A DNA stretch of 64,000 nt. It comes from Streptococcus porcinus. GTDB lineage: Bacteria > Bacillota > Bacilli > Lactobacillales > Streptococcaceae. A program made the position numbers and the translations under genes. Every line of letters starts with the position of its first letter. Within the stretch, counting starts at the first letter, position 1. Location: NCBI RefSeq assembly GCF_901542335.1, contig NZ_LR594036.1:2046001-2110000 (forward strand). The letters run 5' to 3'. The notes under the pieces are model-generated. The model saw only the letters and a program-made list of their open reading frames with translations, was not told where the DNA came from and did no database searches. Shown here piece by piece: positions 9,508 to 19,770 of this stretch.

Positions 9508-9894
9508 CTAGTTTGAACCTATTTGAACAGGTTTGGAATAGGCAATCCCATCAACTTGAAAGAGCAACCCGTCAGGTCCTCCATCTTGAGCAAACTCTGT
9601 TTGAATAGATTTACGAGCTGGGTATTTGCCATTAAAACGTTCTTTTATCACTTTTTCTAAAATTGGAAGGTTCCAAACATCACGAAAAAGACAATCCATT
9701 TTAACAACTGCTTCTAAACTTAAACCAACCAATCCGAGACGTCGTTCCATTTCATCGAAAGCACCATTAATTTGGTCTTCAATTGGTTGACCGACATTTC
9801 CAGTGCAAAAATTCAAAAAATAAAAATCACCTGCCTCCACAAGTCCTGTGTGAGCAGATTCTTCATTTACATCGTAACGTCTAATACTTTTCAT
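9508..9894 (-). CDS. RidA/YjgF family protein
   Basis: This is a 128-residue protein with the RidA fold signatures: G-x-x-x-x-Q near the N-terminal third (GNVGQPIEDQ), the LGLSLEAVVK helix, and YPARKSIQTEF matching the PARxxxxV region with the substrate-binding arginine. RidA enzymes hydrolyse reactive enamine/imine intermediates; this member may act otherwise. It is 32 bp upstream of pbp2A on the same strand. The symbol is left blank because subfamily members differ in activity. Confidence 0.8.
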   Translation of the reverse strand: MKSIRRYDVNEESAHTGLVEAGDFYFLNFCTGNVGQPIEDQINGAFDEMERRLGLVGLSLEAVVKMDCLFRDVWNLPILEKVIKERFNGKYPARKSIQTEFAQDGGPDGLLFQVDGIAYSKPVQIGSN

Positions 9895-10109
9895 TAGGTA
9901 TCCTTTTTTTTACTAATCAGTTTTTACTTATTATACCAATTTATTAAGGAAATCCTATATCAAAAAAATTAAAAATACTTCTTTTTATCCTAAAAGGCAA
10001 AGACCGCCGTTAACCCAACTTTAAAGGTAGGTACATGGTTTTCAGTCATCCAAAACAAAGAAACATGGTATAATGGTACTATAACTTATAGTAAACATTT
10101 AGAAAGAAT
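9895..10109. other. Divergent intergenic region with promoter for the 10110 gene
   Basis: This 215-bp AT-rich stretch separates the minus-strand RidA-family gene from the plus-strand small gene. A TATAAT box is at 10069-10074. No gene or other element is seen. Confidence 0.55.
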
Positions 10110-10316
10110 ATGGTAACATTTATGAAAAGATTTGAGGCCTTTAAAGAAACTTTATCTGCTGATAGTTTAAAAGCTATTTACGAAGAAACAAAGATGGAAG
10201 TCGCAAATGATGAACGCGAGGGTACCGAAGCTTTCTCCGCTGCTTTAGCAACCCAAATGGCTGTAAACCTTATTGAGAAGTATCACGATTGGCTCAATGA
10301 AAATCCAAACAAATAG
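10110..10316 (+). CDS. Small conserved hypothetical protein (68 aa)
   Basis: I do not recognise this family. The 68-residue product is acidic and helical (RFEAFKETLSADSLKAIYEE) with no signal peptide or membrane segment. The start at 10110 is chosen because AGAAAG lies at a usable distance; an in-frame ATG at 10122 lacks a ribosome binding site. Its end overlaps the next gene by 20 bp, so the two are probably translated together. A TATAAT box about 35 bp upstream supports real expression. Confidence 0.7.
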   Translation: MVTFMKRFEAFKETLSADSLKAIYEETKMEVANDEREGTEAFSAALATQMAVNLIEKYHDWLNENPNK

Positions 10317-11187
10317 TCTCGGGGGTTTTAGAGTCACTTTCACCAACCCTTACTCACAAATGACTGTAAAAGAATTATTAGAAACTAAATTATTAATCCC
10401 TCGAAAAATCCGCCATTTTTTAAGAACAAAGAAGCATCTCTTGGTTAACCAGCAAGTGGTGACTTGGCAGGATTTGGTTACAAAAGGTGATGAGATCAGT
10501 TTAAGTTTTGATCCGGATGATTATCCTCAAAAAAAGATTCCTTTTGGCAACCCCCACTTAGTGGAGTGCCTTTATCAAGATTCTCACCTTATTGTGGTTA
10601 ATAAACCCGAAGGAATGAAGACACACGGAAACGAACCTAATGAGTTAGCACTTCTCAACCATGTCTCCGCTTTTGTAGGTCAAACCTGCTACATTATTCA
10701 TCGTTTAGATATGGAAACAAGTGGAGCTATTATCTTTGCCAAGAACCCATTTATTCTTCCCATTATGAATCGCTTACTTGAGAATCGTGAAATTGGCAGG
10801 AACTACTGGGCTTTGATTGATGGGGTAATTGAGAATAAGGATACAGTCCTACAGTTTCCTATCGGGCGCCATCGCCATGACCGAAGAAAAAGACTAGTTG
10901 ATTTAAAGCATGGTCAAAAAGCCATAACACATGTAAAACGGTTAAAAACGTATAGGCATCAGTTCAGTTTAGTTGATTGCTCCTTAAAGACCGGTCGAAC
11001 GCACCAGATTCGAGTCCACTTGTCATATATCGGCCACCCTATTGTCGGTGATCCTTTATATCAGCAGCAAACTGTCTCACAGCGCCTCATGTTACATGCC
11101 CATCAACTCTATTTCAAACACCCACTAACACTTGAATTAATTGTGGTTAAGGCCAAGTCAGAAACCTTTGAAAAAGGACTCCCTTAG
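10297..11187 (+). CDS. RluA-family rRNA/tRNA pseudouridine synthase
   Basis: This is a 296-residue enzyme of the RluA/RluD family, which converts uridine to pseudouridine in RNA. An S4-like N-terminal part (LIPRKIRHFLRTKKHLLVN) precedes the catalytic domain. That domain has HRLDMETSG with the catalytic Asp, and KTGRTHQIRVHL. The start MKIQTNSLGG at 10297 is chosen; the longer ORF from 10273 would overlap the upstream gene more. The RNA target cannot be told from sequence. Confidence 0.9.
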   Translation: MKIQTNSLGGFRVTFTNPYSQMTVKELLETKLLIPRKIRHFLRTKKHLLVNQQVVTWQDLVTKGDEISLSFDPDDYPQKKIPFGNPHLVECLYQDSHLIVVNKPEGMKTHGNEPNELALLNHVSAFVGQTCYIIHRLDMETSGAIIFAKNPFILPIMNRLLENREIGRNYWALIDGVIENKDTVLQFPIGRHRHDRRKRLVDLKHGQKAITHVKRLKTYRHQFSLVDCSLKTGRTHQIRVHLSYIGHPIVGDPLYQQQTVSQRLMLHAHQLYFKHPLTLELIVVKAKSETFEKGLP

Positions 11188-11200
11188 GAGTCCTTTTATT
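11172..11200. terminator. Bidirectional terminator between convergent genes
   Basis: A perfect eleven-base stem (AAAAGGACTCC with GGAGTCCTTTT) has a CTTA loop and A/T runs on both sides. It overlaps the end of the pseudouridine synthase gene and the end of the converging TcaA-like gene, serving both strands. Confidence 0.85.
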
Positions 11201-12830
11201 GACGTGTTAGCGTTAAACCAGGAGCTGATTTACTGTAATCAAACTCTTTATCCAAACCGGTTTGCCATATAATTGATGTTAAACGATCACCATCAAGATG
11301 GAAACCATATTCGTATTTTATGTTCATACCACCAATACCTCCTCCGATAATCACAACTTCACCAGTTCCAGAGGAGAAGCTTAAGCGATAGTCACCAGGA
11401 GATTTTTCTTCTACCTTGCTGATCTTAGCACTTAATGTTTCTTCTTTTCTTTTAGGATCTTTATAGGTGGTTTTACGCGTTATAGTACCATCCTCATCAA
11501 TAATCACGGTATAAGTAACATCATCCTTAGTACCTTTCCAAGTACCAGCCATACCTTCAGGTAAAGGCGACGGCGCCTTTACCTGATTTTTCTCACTAAC
11601 TACCGTAATATTTTTATCACCAGCTTCACTAACGAGATACTTATCCCCTGATTTTTTCAAGGTCATTTTACCTGTGATATCTTGAATAATATGGCCTGAG
11701 GAACCTTTCGTAGGGTCTGTATCCTTGTTATAGGTATAATCATAATTCGCAATAAAATCAATTAGATATGCCTCTTTGCCAACTTGAGTCAAACCACTTA
11801 AAACGACATTTGGAATAGCAAAACTAGAAGCCTTACGCTTGTCTGTTTCAAGCTTAGCTTTAACACTTTCTTTCAATCCCTTATAAAAGCTATTGTTAGC
11901 ACCATTTTCAAAAACATCATTCAGTTTTGTTGAGTCTTGACGAGTACTTGTATAGATCATTAATTGATCAAAGGCTGATAGTAAATATTGTCCAGCTTTA
12001 TCTTTAGCTAGTAAATTATCCACATCTAATGAGATACTTGAATCTTCTCGAATATCATCCAGCCCAACTTTTTTAGAGAGTAGTTCTCCATCCGGAAAAG
12101 TCTTTTTTACATAAGCTTGCGCTGAATGGGTTACCGGGTAATCTTTAACATCGTAAATGCCATCTTTCAAGCTACCAATCCGACTGTCGTCAAAATATAA
12201 ATCGCCATCAACTAAATTACTGCTAACGGTAAAATTCTTAAACGTTACCGATAAATCTAAAATTTGATTTGTCCCATCATATTTTTTACTAATAACAACT
12301 TTTCTTCCCTTATAGTTGCCATTGATACTAGCTTTATAATCGGCAATCGGCAATCGTTTTAGTTCTGTCGAAAAGTGGTCAGAGTCAGAATGTGCTACCA
12401 TTTTCTGGTTTAATAAAATATCTTCATTAGGAAGATTCGTTTTTATTGTCAAAGACATTGGCTTCATAGCGATATAATAGGCAGGGAAAATACCGAAATG
12501 GCGCCCTTTGGCCTTAAGATATATAGAATCAGATGCATCTGCCTCACTTAGCTTCTTTTTGATCTGGTTGATTTCTGACTTCTTCAGACGAGTAAAATGG
12601 GCAAAGTTTGCCTCGTCATTGGTAATCTTTTCATTGGTATCTGACCAAATTAGATACTCTTTAATATTTTCAAATACAGAACCTGTTGAGAGACTCCTTG
12701 CTTTCGTGTAACGATTAATGACATTAGCTTTTGAATAATAGAAACTACCAAAAGCAATAACACCTAAAAATAGCAAACCTAGGAAGCTAAAGCTGATTTT
12801 AATCCATTTCCTTTTAAAAAATTGTTTCAT
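11196..12830 (-). CDS. TcaA/YvbJ-like single-pass membrane protein
   Basis: This is a 544-residue protein with a short basic cytoplasmic tail, one membrane segment (about 12-32) and a large extracellular part. The order of small beta-rich repeats (YIAMKPMSLTIKTNLP..., then NGNYKGRKVVISKKYDG) and an NTF2-like middle recall TcaA/YvbJ proteins, linked to wall stress and glycopeptide response. The C-terminal third (AGTWKGTKDDVTYTVIIDEDG) looks like a separate lipocalin-like beta domain. The zinc ribbon common in TcaA is absent. Function is inferred from resemblance only. Confidence 0.55.
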   Translation of the reverse strand: MKQFFKRKWIKISFSFLGLLFLGVIAFGSFYYSKANVINRYTKARSLSTGSVFENIKEYLIWSDTNEKITNDEANFAHFTRLKKSEINQIKKKLSEADASDSIYLKAKGRHFGIFPAYYIAMKPMSLTIKTNLPNEDILLNQKMVAHSDSDHFSTELKRLPIADYKASINGNYKGRKVVISKKYDGTNQILDLSVTFKNFTVSSNLVDGDLYFDDSRIGSLKDGIYDVKDYPVTHSAQAYVKKTFPDGELLSKKVGLDDIREDSSISLDVDNLLAKDKAGQYLLSAFDQLMIYTSTRQDSTKLNDVFENGANNSFYKGLKESVKAKLETDKRKASSFAIPNVVLSGLTQVGKEAYLIDFIANYDYTYNKDTDPTKGSSGHIIQDITGKMTLKKSGDKYLVSEAGDKNITVVSEKNQVKAPSPLPEGMAGTWKGTKDDVTYTVIIDEDGTITRKTTYKDPKRKEETLSAKISKVEEKSPGDYRLSFSSGTGEVVIIGGGIGGMNIKYEYGFHLDGDRLTSIIWQTGLDKEFDYSKSAPGLTLTRQ

Positions 12831-13033
12831 ATTGGTATCCCTTTCACTGCGAACTAATCTTTATTATACCAAATTTATAAGTATTCTCCTAAAAAATCCA
12901 AAATATTAAAAACAACATACCTGTTAAACTTTTAGAAAGTTTATAAAGTCCTCCAATATCGATAAATGATTGAATTTATTTTTTTTGTAGTATATAATGT
13001 TATTGGAAGCGCACACATTTTCGGAGGATTATT

Positions 13034-14536
13034 ATGAACGCAAAAAAATTTACTCTCACAGCAGCAACATTTTTAGCTGCTTTTGGTTGTTATTCATCTG
13101 TTGATGCTTGTACAGGTTTCATCATTGGTAAAGATTTAACAACAGACGGATCAACTCTTTACGGACGAACAGAGGATTTAGAGCCAAACCATAACAAGAC
13201 ATTTATTGTTAGAGATGCAAAAGATCACAAAAAAGGAGAGATGTGGAAGGACAAAGCTAATGGATTTGAATATCCCCTACCAGGTCATTCCTTTAAGTAT
13301 ACAGCTGTCCCTGATGTTACTCCAGAACAAGGAGTCTTTGATGAAGCTGGTTTTAACGAACATGGTGTTTCTATATCTGCCACAGTCTCTGCTTCTGCAA
13401 ATGCAAAGATCTTAAAAAAAGATCCTTATGTTAAAAATGGTTTAGCAGAGTCTTCAATGGCTTCCGTCATTCTCCCAAGCGTAAAAACAGCTAAAGAAGG
13501 CGTCCAACTCATCGCAAAAATCGTTAAAGAAAAGGGAGCTGCTGAAGGTAATATCATTACTATTGCTGATAAGGATGGCGTTTGGTATATGGAAATTCTA
13601 TCAGGGCACCAATATGTAGCCATTAAATTTCCAAACGATAAATTTGCTGTCTTTCCAAATACTTTCTACTTAGGCCATGTCAACTTCGATGATAAAGAAA
13701 ACACTATTGCATCTGCTGATGTTAAAAAGATTGCAAAGGAAGCTGGATCCTATAAAGAAGTGGACGGACAGTTCCATATTGCACGATCCTACAATCCCAA
13801 AATGGATGATGCCAACCGATCTCGCTCGTACTCAGGTATTAAATCTCTAGACCCTGATTCTAAGGTCACTTATAAAGATGATAATTTTGAATTATTACAA
13901 AGTACTACTAAAAAATTCACCTTAGAAGATGCTATCAAATTACAACGTAATCGCTTTGAAGGCCTAGACTTAAAACCTCTGGATCAAATGGAGCTAGATG
14001 GTAAAGGAAAGCCTAAATCAAAAGAAGCAATAAAAGGTTACGCCTATCCTATTTCCAATCCAAATGTGATGGAAGCACATATTTTCCAACTTAAACATGA
14101 CATTCCTGCTGAAATGGGAGGTGGTGTTATGTGGCTATCTATTGGAAGTCCAAGAAACGCTCCATATTTACCTTATCTAGGTAACATCAGCCAAACTTAC
14201 AAAGCATATCATGAAAACAGTACTAAATATAACAAAGACTCTTGGTATTGGACTGTATCACATATTAACGATATGGTTGCCGCTAATCCTAAAAAATTTG
14301 GCACTGAAGTTATTGACGAGATGAAAAAGCTCGAAAAAAACTGGATGGCCGAGCAAGAAACAACAAATCAAGAAGTTTCTAAATTAATCTCAAGCGACCC
14401 TAAAGCTGCTCAAGAAAAAGCTAACCGAGACTCTATGAATCGCGCCGAAAAAACCTTTAAACGTCTTAAAGAAATTGAATCTAAGCTAGAAAAAGAAAGT
14501 CCTAAAAGTAGAGATAAAAAAGTAAAAAATAAGTAG
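13034..14536 (+). CDS. Secreted C69-family dipeptidase
   Basis: This is a 500-residue Ntn-hydrolase of peptidase family C69 (U34, PepD type). A signal peptide of about 25 residues ends at VDA, making Cys26 of CTGFIIGKDLT the N-terminal nucleophile after cleavage. The STLYGRTEDLEP segment and the NVMEAHIFQL/WLSIGSPRNAPYLP region are typical. The C-terminus is a charged coiled-coil-like tail rich in Lys and Glu. It probably cleaves dipeptides outside the cell. GGAGGATT precedes the start. Confidence 0.88.
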   Translation: MNAKKFTLTAATFLAAFGCYSSVDACTGFIIGKDLTTDGSTLYGRTEDLEPNHNKTFIVRDAKDHKKGEMWKDKANGFEYPLPGHSFKYTAVPDVTPEQGVFDEAGFNEHGVSISATVSASANAKILKKDPYVKNGLAESSMASVILPSVKTAKEGVQLIAKIVKEKGAAEGNIITIADKDGVWYMEILSGHQYVAIKFPNDKFAVFPNTFYLGHVNFDDKENTIASADVKKIAKEAGSYKEVDGQFHIARSYNPKMDDANRSRSYSGIKSLDPDSKVTYKDDNFELLQSTTKKFTLEDAIKLQRNRFEGLDLKPLDQMELDGKGKPKSKEAIKGYAYPISNPNVMEAHIFQLKHDIPAEMGGGVMWLSIGSPRNAPYLPYLGNISQTYKAYHENSTKYNKDSWYWTVSHINDMVAANPKKFGTEVIDEMKKLEKNWMAEQETTNQEVSKLISSDPKAAQEKANRDSMNRAEKTFKRLKEIESKLEKESPKSRDKKVKNK

Positions 14537-14612
14537 ACTTTGACTACCTTTAAGCTTTATTTAAGTTAAGATGTTTAATCTATGGGCATCCTAACCCTTT
14601 TTTCATAAGTTT

Positions 14613-14646
14613 AATAGCGCCCCTGATTTTCAGGAGCGCTATTTTT
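14613..14646. terminator. Bidirectional terminator after the dipeptidase gene
   Basis: AATAGCGC-x-CCTG and CAGG-x-GCGCTATT form a stem of about 12 bp with one mismatch around a short loop. It ends in T on the plus strand and serves both the dipeptidase gene and the converging surface protein gene. Confidence 0.75.
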
Positions 14647-14648
14647 GT

Positions 14649-17507
14649 TTAGATAATATCTTTTTTCTTGAGTTTTAATCCTAATCCAAATAACAAAATG
14701 CTAGAAAACACTGTCATAAAGAAATTGCCATCATCACCAGTAGTTGGTAAACTTGATTTTAACGACTCTGGATTCATCTTTTTAAGGACTGAAGTATTTG
14801 TTGCTCCAATCTGAACCAATGGCTTTTGAGCTTCTTTACTAACGATTCCCATCTCAGAAATCTCTGACTTTGGAGCCGCTACAGTAAGTTTTGAACCAAC
14901 CGCAATCACTCGATCTTGAGCAGCATCAACTACTGGGCTACTATAAACAATGGACTCAAATCGACTATTAGGCCCATCTTGCACAAAATGGTATGAGACC
15001 ACACTCACTGTGGAAGAACCTTCTCGTCCCAAATTAAGAATTACCTGATCTCCAAGCGGAAGATGAGGATCATTAACATACTGAACCTGATAAGCAATCG
15101 GACTCGACTGCGACCTACCTACTTGATATTGTATTACCATTGGACGCATTTCTGCAACAAGGATTTCCTTAGTAGATGGTGTGATAACACCTGTCACTGG
15201 ATCAAGATTATAAGTTGTTGTCAACCTCACAAGACCATCTTGTCCAGCATCAACTACCTTAACTTGCCAATCACCAAGTGAACGGTCCTTCACTTCTTGG
15301 TAAACAACAGCCATAGCCACCTGTTTCTCACTGACTATCGGTTTAATCCCCTTAATAATGACTTGATCCTTAGCTATGCTAGAAGAAACAACTGACTCAG
15401 TTGCCACTAATCGATTATCACTGCCAAGTGTATAGGTCGTTCTAGTCGTTTCTGACCCATTTACACCTGCTTTTATGATATCACTTTGACCCGTAGGGTC
15501 ATAAGCTAACGTCATATCGCCTGCATAAACCGTTTTATAAGGTATTGACACTGTCGTCTCAACCGGCATTGCACCATAAATAACTCGACCATTAACTGGG
15601 GCAGTCACCGTGTTTGTGACTAAGTAAGGTACAACTCGAGCAGTCCTTGGATAGTCAAACAATTTATGATAAAGGTTAGCAAAATAATACTCTGACGCAG
15701 CAAATGGACTATACCCACTTCCATTTCTAGGCATATATGCATCCCCTGTAAGCGGGTTGGCAACAAATGTATCATAAGGAGTACCATATAAACGATGCAT
15801 GATGTATTGGCTTAGCCCTTCAGCAAATGCTTCCTCACTATTATCTCTGTAGTATGACCACACATCTGGGCGATCAAAATAAGTATGGTAAACATCTAAG
15901 AATTCTGTTGTGTCCGAAAGAGCCATGACCGTGTCAAGCGTGTTATCAGTATTGCGATCAGAGGTTTCCATATAAAGACCACTTTTGAAGTCAATAATAT
16001 GAGTCATTTCATGCAAAACAGTCGCTAACAATTCAGTATTATTAGACACATACTTCAAAGAAATCGATTGATCTGCAGAACTAGCTAAACCAAGTGTAGT
16101 TGCTCCCATACCAGGAATTTCCCCATCATAGATAACCAAATTAGCAATAACGCGCTGAATTTCTAAAGGGAGAGACTGTAGCCTTGCTTCAAAATCCTGC
16201 TTTTGATCATCAGGCATAGCTGTATGGCTATAATCGACATCAATCCTGACACTATCTCGGTAGTTATTATAGCGATGTGTTAAGGAATCAAATTGTCTGG
16301 TCATCAAATCCATATCAGCTTGTTGCTCAGCAGTTAAGGTGCCTAGTGCTGTTAATTGATTATAAGCCAGCTGTGCTCGTTGATAATCAGCTTTAATATC
16401 TGCATATAAAGCATCATTAATAATGTTACTATTGTTATATCTTAAGAAATCATCACTAGAGCTTGTCAAATTTTCTGGTACCAACTCTAGTCCGTAATCT
16501 TGAGCCGAAGTGTTCCACAAATCATCTTTACTCGCTTGCAGCAGTCGAGCATAAAATGTACTATCATCTGATAAGCCAAGTGTGGCTCTAAGTTGGGAGT
16601 TAGTTGGATCTAGCATTTCACTTGTTACAGGTCGAACCACTCGTGTTCGAGTAGTTGAACCATCAGCATTCGTAACAGTGATGTAGTCGTACATGTAGTT
16701 TTCAGCATACTGAGCATACTCCCTAACAGTGCTTTCACTTCTATTAAAGTCAGTAGGTAAAGCTGGCATAGGCACAAAAAGACTATCTACAGCAATCCTA
16801 TCACTAGGTAATACCTGTGTAGAATCAACATGGTAAAAAGGCTGATCAATCCATTTATAAGCTTCAGAATAAACAGCTGGACTTGTGGGAGCTGTGGTTT
16901 CTGTCTCTATCTTATATGTAGTAGTTGTACTGGTACTGCCATCAACCGCAGGACTGACAAGATCTGTCCCCACAGGTTTTGTAACATCAACACTGTATAC
17001 AGTAGTAGCTGGTGTCGTCGAGGTTACCATAGTCGTCGGCTTAGTTCCTAAGACAATGACTGTTTCGGTTGGCTCAATCCGCTGAACAGTAATTACTGGG
17101 TTACCATTAGCGTCTAAAGCTCCTGTCTGAGTGGTAATTAATTTACCATCAACACCTTGAGTCTGGATTTGTCGGTAACCTACAGCTTGGCTAGGATCTG
17201 AAACATATCGAATAGGACTAGAAATAACTGTTTCCGTAACAGTTGGAGTCGTCGGCACTGCTAAAGTCGTTGTTGCAGATGATGGAACTCCTCCACTAGT
17301 AGCTAAAGGTATTGTTGCAGTGGTACTAGTTGAGTTTGTAACAGCAGGTGTTGTCGTTACTAAACTAGTTGGTGATGTTGACGTTACTAGTCCAGTAGTC
17401 TCCTCTGCACCGACAACCTGAGTTGTTAGCATCACCCCTAATAAGATACTACCAACTCCCAGCACCGTTTTGCGGATGCTAAAAACTTCTTTTTTATCCC
17501 TAAACAT
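14649..17507 (-). CDS. LPXTG-anchored M34 (lethal-factor-like) metalloprotease with G5-like repeats
   Basis: This is a 952-residue wall protein. Residues 1-34 are a YSIRK-like signal (FSIRKTVLGVGSILLG). A Ser/Thr-rich linker and G5-like segments (about 95-200) follow. A middle domain carries HEMTH (His499, Glu500, His503). Near 552-563, YYRDNSEEAFAEGL resembles the Tyr and third-ligand Glu (Glu559) of anthrax lethal factor and Pro-Pro endopeptidases. Residues about 640-890 hold about three more G5-like units. LPTTG at 920, a hydrophobic stretch and KLKKKDII end it. A secreted zinc protease is likely; its substrate is unknown. Confidence 0.75.
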   Translation of the reverse strand: MFRDKKEVFSIRKTVLGVGSILLGVMLTTQVVGAEETTGLVTSTSPTSLVTTTPAVTNSTSTTATIPLATSGGVPSSATTTLAVPTTPTVTETVISSPIRYVSDPSQAVGYRQIQTQGVDGKLITTQTGALDANGNPVITVQRIEPTETVIVLGTKPTTMVTSTTPATTVYSVDVTKPVGTDLVSPAVDGSTSTTTTYKIETETTAPTSPAVYSEAYKWIDQPFYHVDSTQVLPSDRIAVDSLFVPMPALPTDFNRSESTVREYAQYAENYMYDYITVTNADGSTTRTRVVRPVTSEMLDPTNSQLRATLGLSDDSTFYARLLQASKDDLWNTSAQDYGLELVPENLTSSSDDFLRYNNSNIINDALYADIKADYQRAQLAYNQLTALGTLTAEQQADMDLMTRQFDSLTHRYNNYRDSVRIDVDYSHTAMPDDQKQDFEARLQSLPLEIQRVIANLVIYDGEIPGMGATTLGLASSADQSISLKYVSNNTELLATVLHEMTHIIDFKSGLYMETSDRNTDNTLDTVMALSDTTEFLDVYHTYFDRPDVWSYYRDNSEEAFAEGLSQYIMHRLYGTPYDTFVANPLTGDAYMPRNGSGYSPFAASEYYFANLYHKLFDYPRTARVVPYLVTNTVTAPVNGRVIYGAMPVETTVSIPYKTVYAGDMTLAYDPTGQSDIIKAGVNGSETTRTTYTLGSDNRLVATESVVSSSIAKDQVIIKGIKPIVSEKQVAMAVVYQEVKDRSLGDWQVKVVDAGQDGLVRLTTTYNLDPVTGVITPSTKEILVAEMRPMVIQYQVGRSQSSPIAYQVQYVNDPHLPLGDQVILNLGREGSSTVSVVSYHFVQDGPNSRFESIVYSSPVVDAAQDRVIAVGSKLTVAAPKSEISEMGIVSKEAQKPLVQIGATNTSVLKKMNPESLKSSLPTTGDDGNFFMTVFSSILLFGLGLKLKKKDII

Positions 17508-17612
17508 TCTCCTAATCCTCCCTTTTGTAACCTCTTTTTAATATTCCCTAACCTGATTGTAGCATATATGTATTAATTCACAAAAGGTTTTGCTATAATT
17601 TTTTAACAAATT

Positions 17613-17649
17613 AAAAAAGGTAGCAAAGATCAAGGCTCTTGCTACCTTT
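17613..17649 (-). terminator. groESL terminator
   Basis: AAAGGTAGCAA pairs with TTGCTACCTTT around a twelve-base loop, with a T run on the minus strand, just after the groEL stop. Confidence 0.85.
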
Positions 17650-17667
17650 CTAATGTCTCTTCTAACT

Positions 17668-19317
<1,650 letters not shown>

Positions 19318-19338
19318 CTATTGTAATGAGGTGACTAC

Positions 19339-19629
19339 TTATTCAGTAATAATTGCAATAATATCTGACTCTCTAATGATAGAAACTTTTTCTTCATTAA
19401 TGGTTACTTCTAAATCATGTCCGCTTTCAACTAAAACTTCTTGACCAACCTTAACAGAAGGTGATACAAGCTCACCAGTGATAGTTCGCATACCAGTTTC
19501 GCTAACGGCTACAACCTTAGCTTTTCTTGTTGACTCTTTTTGTGCTCCAGCAAGAACAAAGCCTCCGACTGTTTTTTCTTGCTCTTCATTAAATTTAACG
19601 ACCACGCGGTCACCTAATGGTTTTAACAT
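19339..19629 (-). CDS. groES: Co-chaperonin GroES
   Basis: This is a 96-residue 10-kDa lid of the GroEL chamber ([20 protein letters not shown]...). The start at 19629 has an AGGTAAT ribosome binding site. A longer in-frame ORF starting at 19671 is rejected because it begins inside the CIRCE operator and has no ribosome binding site. It is first in the groESL operon and under both HrcA and CtsR sites. Confidence 0.98.
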   Translation of the reverse strand: MLKPLGDRVVVKFNEEQEKTVGGFVLAGAQKESTRKAKVVAVSETGMRTITGELVSPSVKVGQEVLVESGHDLEVTINEEKVSIIRESDIIAIITE

Positions 19630-19664
19630 GAGTATTACCTCCAATAAATTGAATTTTATTATTT

Positions 19665-19691
19665 TTAGCACTTTTTTATATAGAGTGCTAG
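19665..19691 (-). promoter_or_regulatory. CIRCE element (HrcA operator) of groESL
   Basis: TTAGCACTT and GAGTGCTAG lie nine bases apart, matching the CIRCE consensus TTAGCACTC-N9-GAGTGCTAA at 16 of 18 arm positions. It is in the groES leader, 36 bp before the start. HrcA represses chaperonin genes through this operator. Confidence 0.93.
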
Positions 19692-19714
19692 TTCTGTTTA
19701 CTATTTTATCACTT

Positions 19715-19731
19715 GGTCAAAAATAGTCAAG
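19715..19731 (+). promoter_or_regulatory. CtsR box of groESL
   Basis: GGTCAAA-AAT-AGTCAAG matches the CtsR consensus RGTCAAANANRGTCAAA except for the last base. Read on the minus strand it overlaps a TTGACT -35 element of the groES promoter. With the CIRCE it gives dual HrcA and CtsR repression. Confidence 0.85.
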
Positions 19732-19732
19732 A

Positions 19733-19763
19733 AAAAAGAGCCTAGTTTTTTACTAAACTCTCT
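19733..19763 (-). terminator. Probable clpC terminator
   Basis: A hairpin with paired TTTAGT/ACTA and flanking GAG/CTC segments ends in six T on the minus strand shortly after the clpC stop. The stem is imperfect. Confidence 0.6.
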
Positions 19764-19770
19764 CTTTATC

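Noticed and set aside
13009..13022. cre-like TGGAAGCGCACACA before the dipeptidase gene
   Set aside because: Two mismatches, one of them in the inner part of the motif.
16885..17085. Open frame opposite the surface protease
   Set aside because: It lies antisense to the Thr/Val-rich linker and has no ribosome binding site.
19630..19671. N-terminal extension of groES to ATG 19671
   Set aside because: The upstream ATG lies inside the CIRCE operator and lacks a ribosome binding site; the family start is at 19629.
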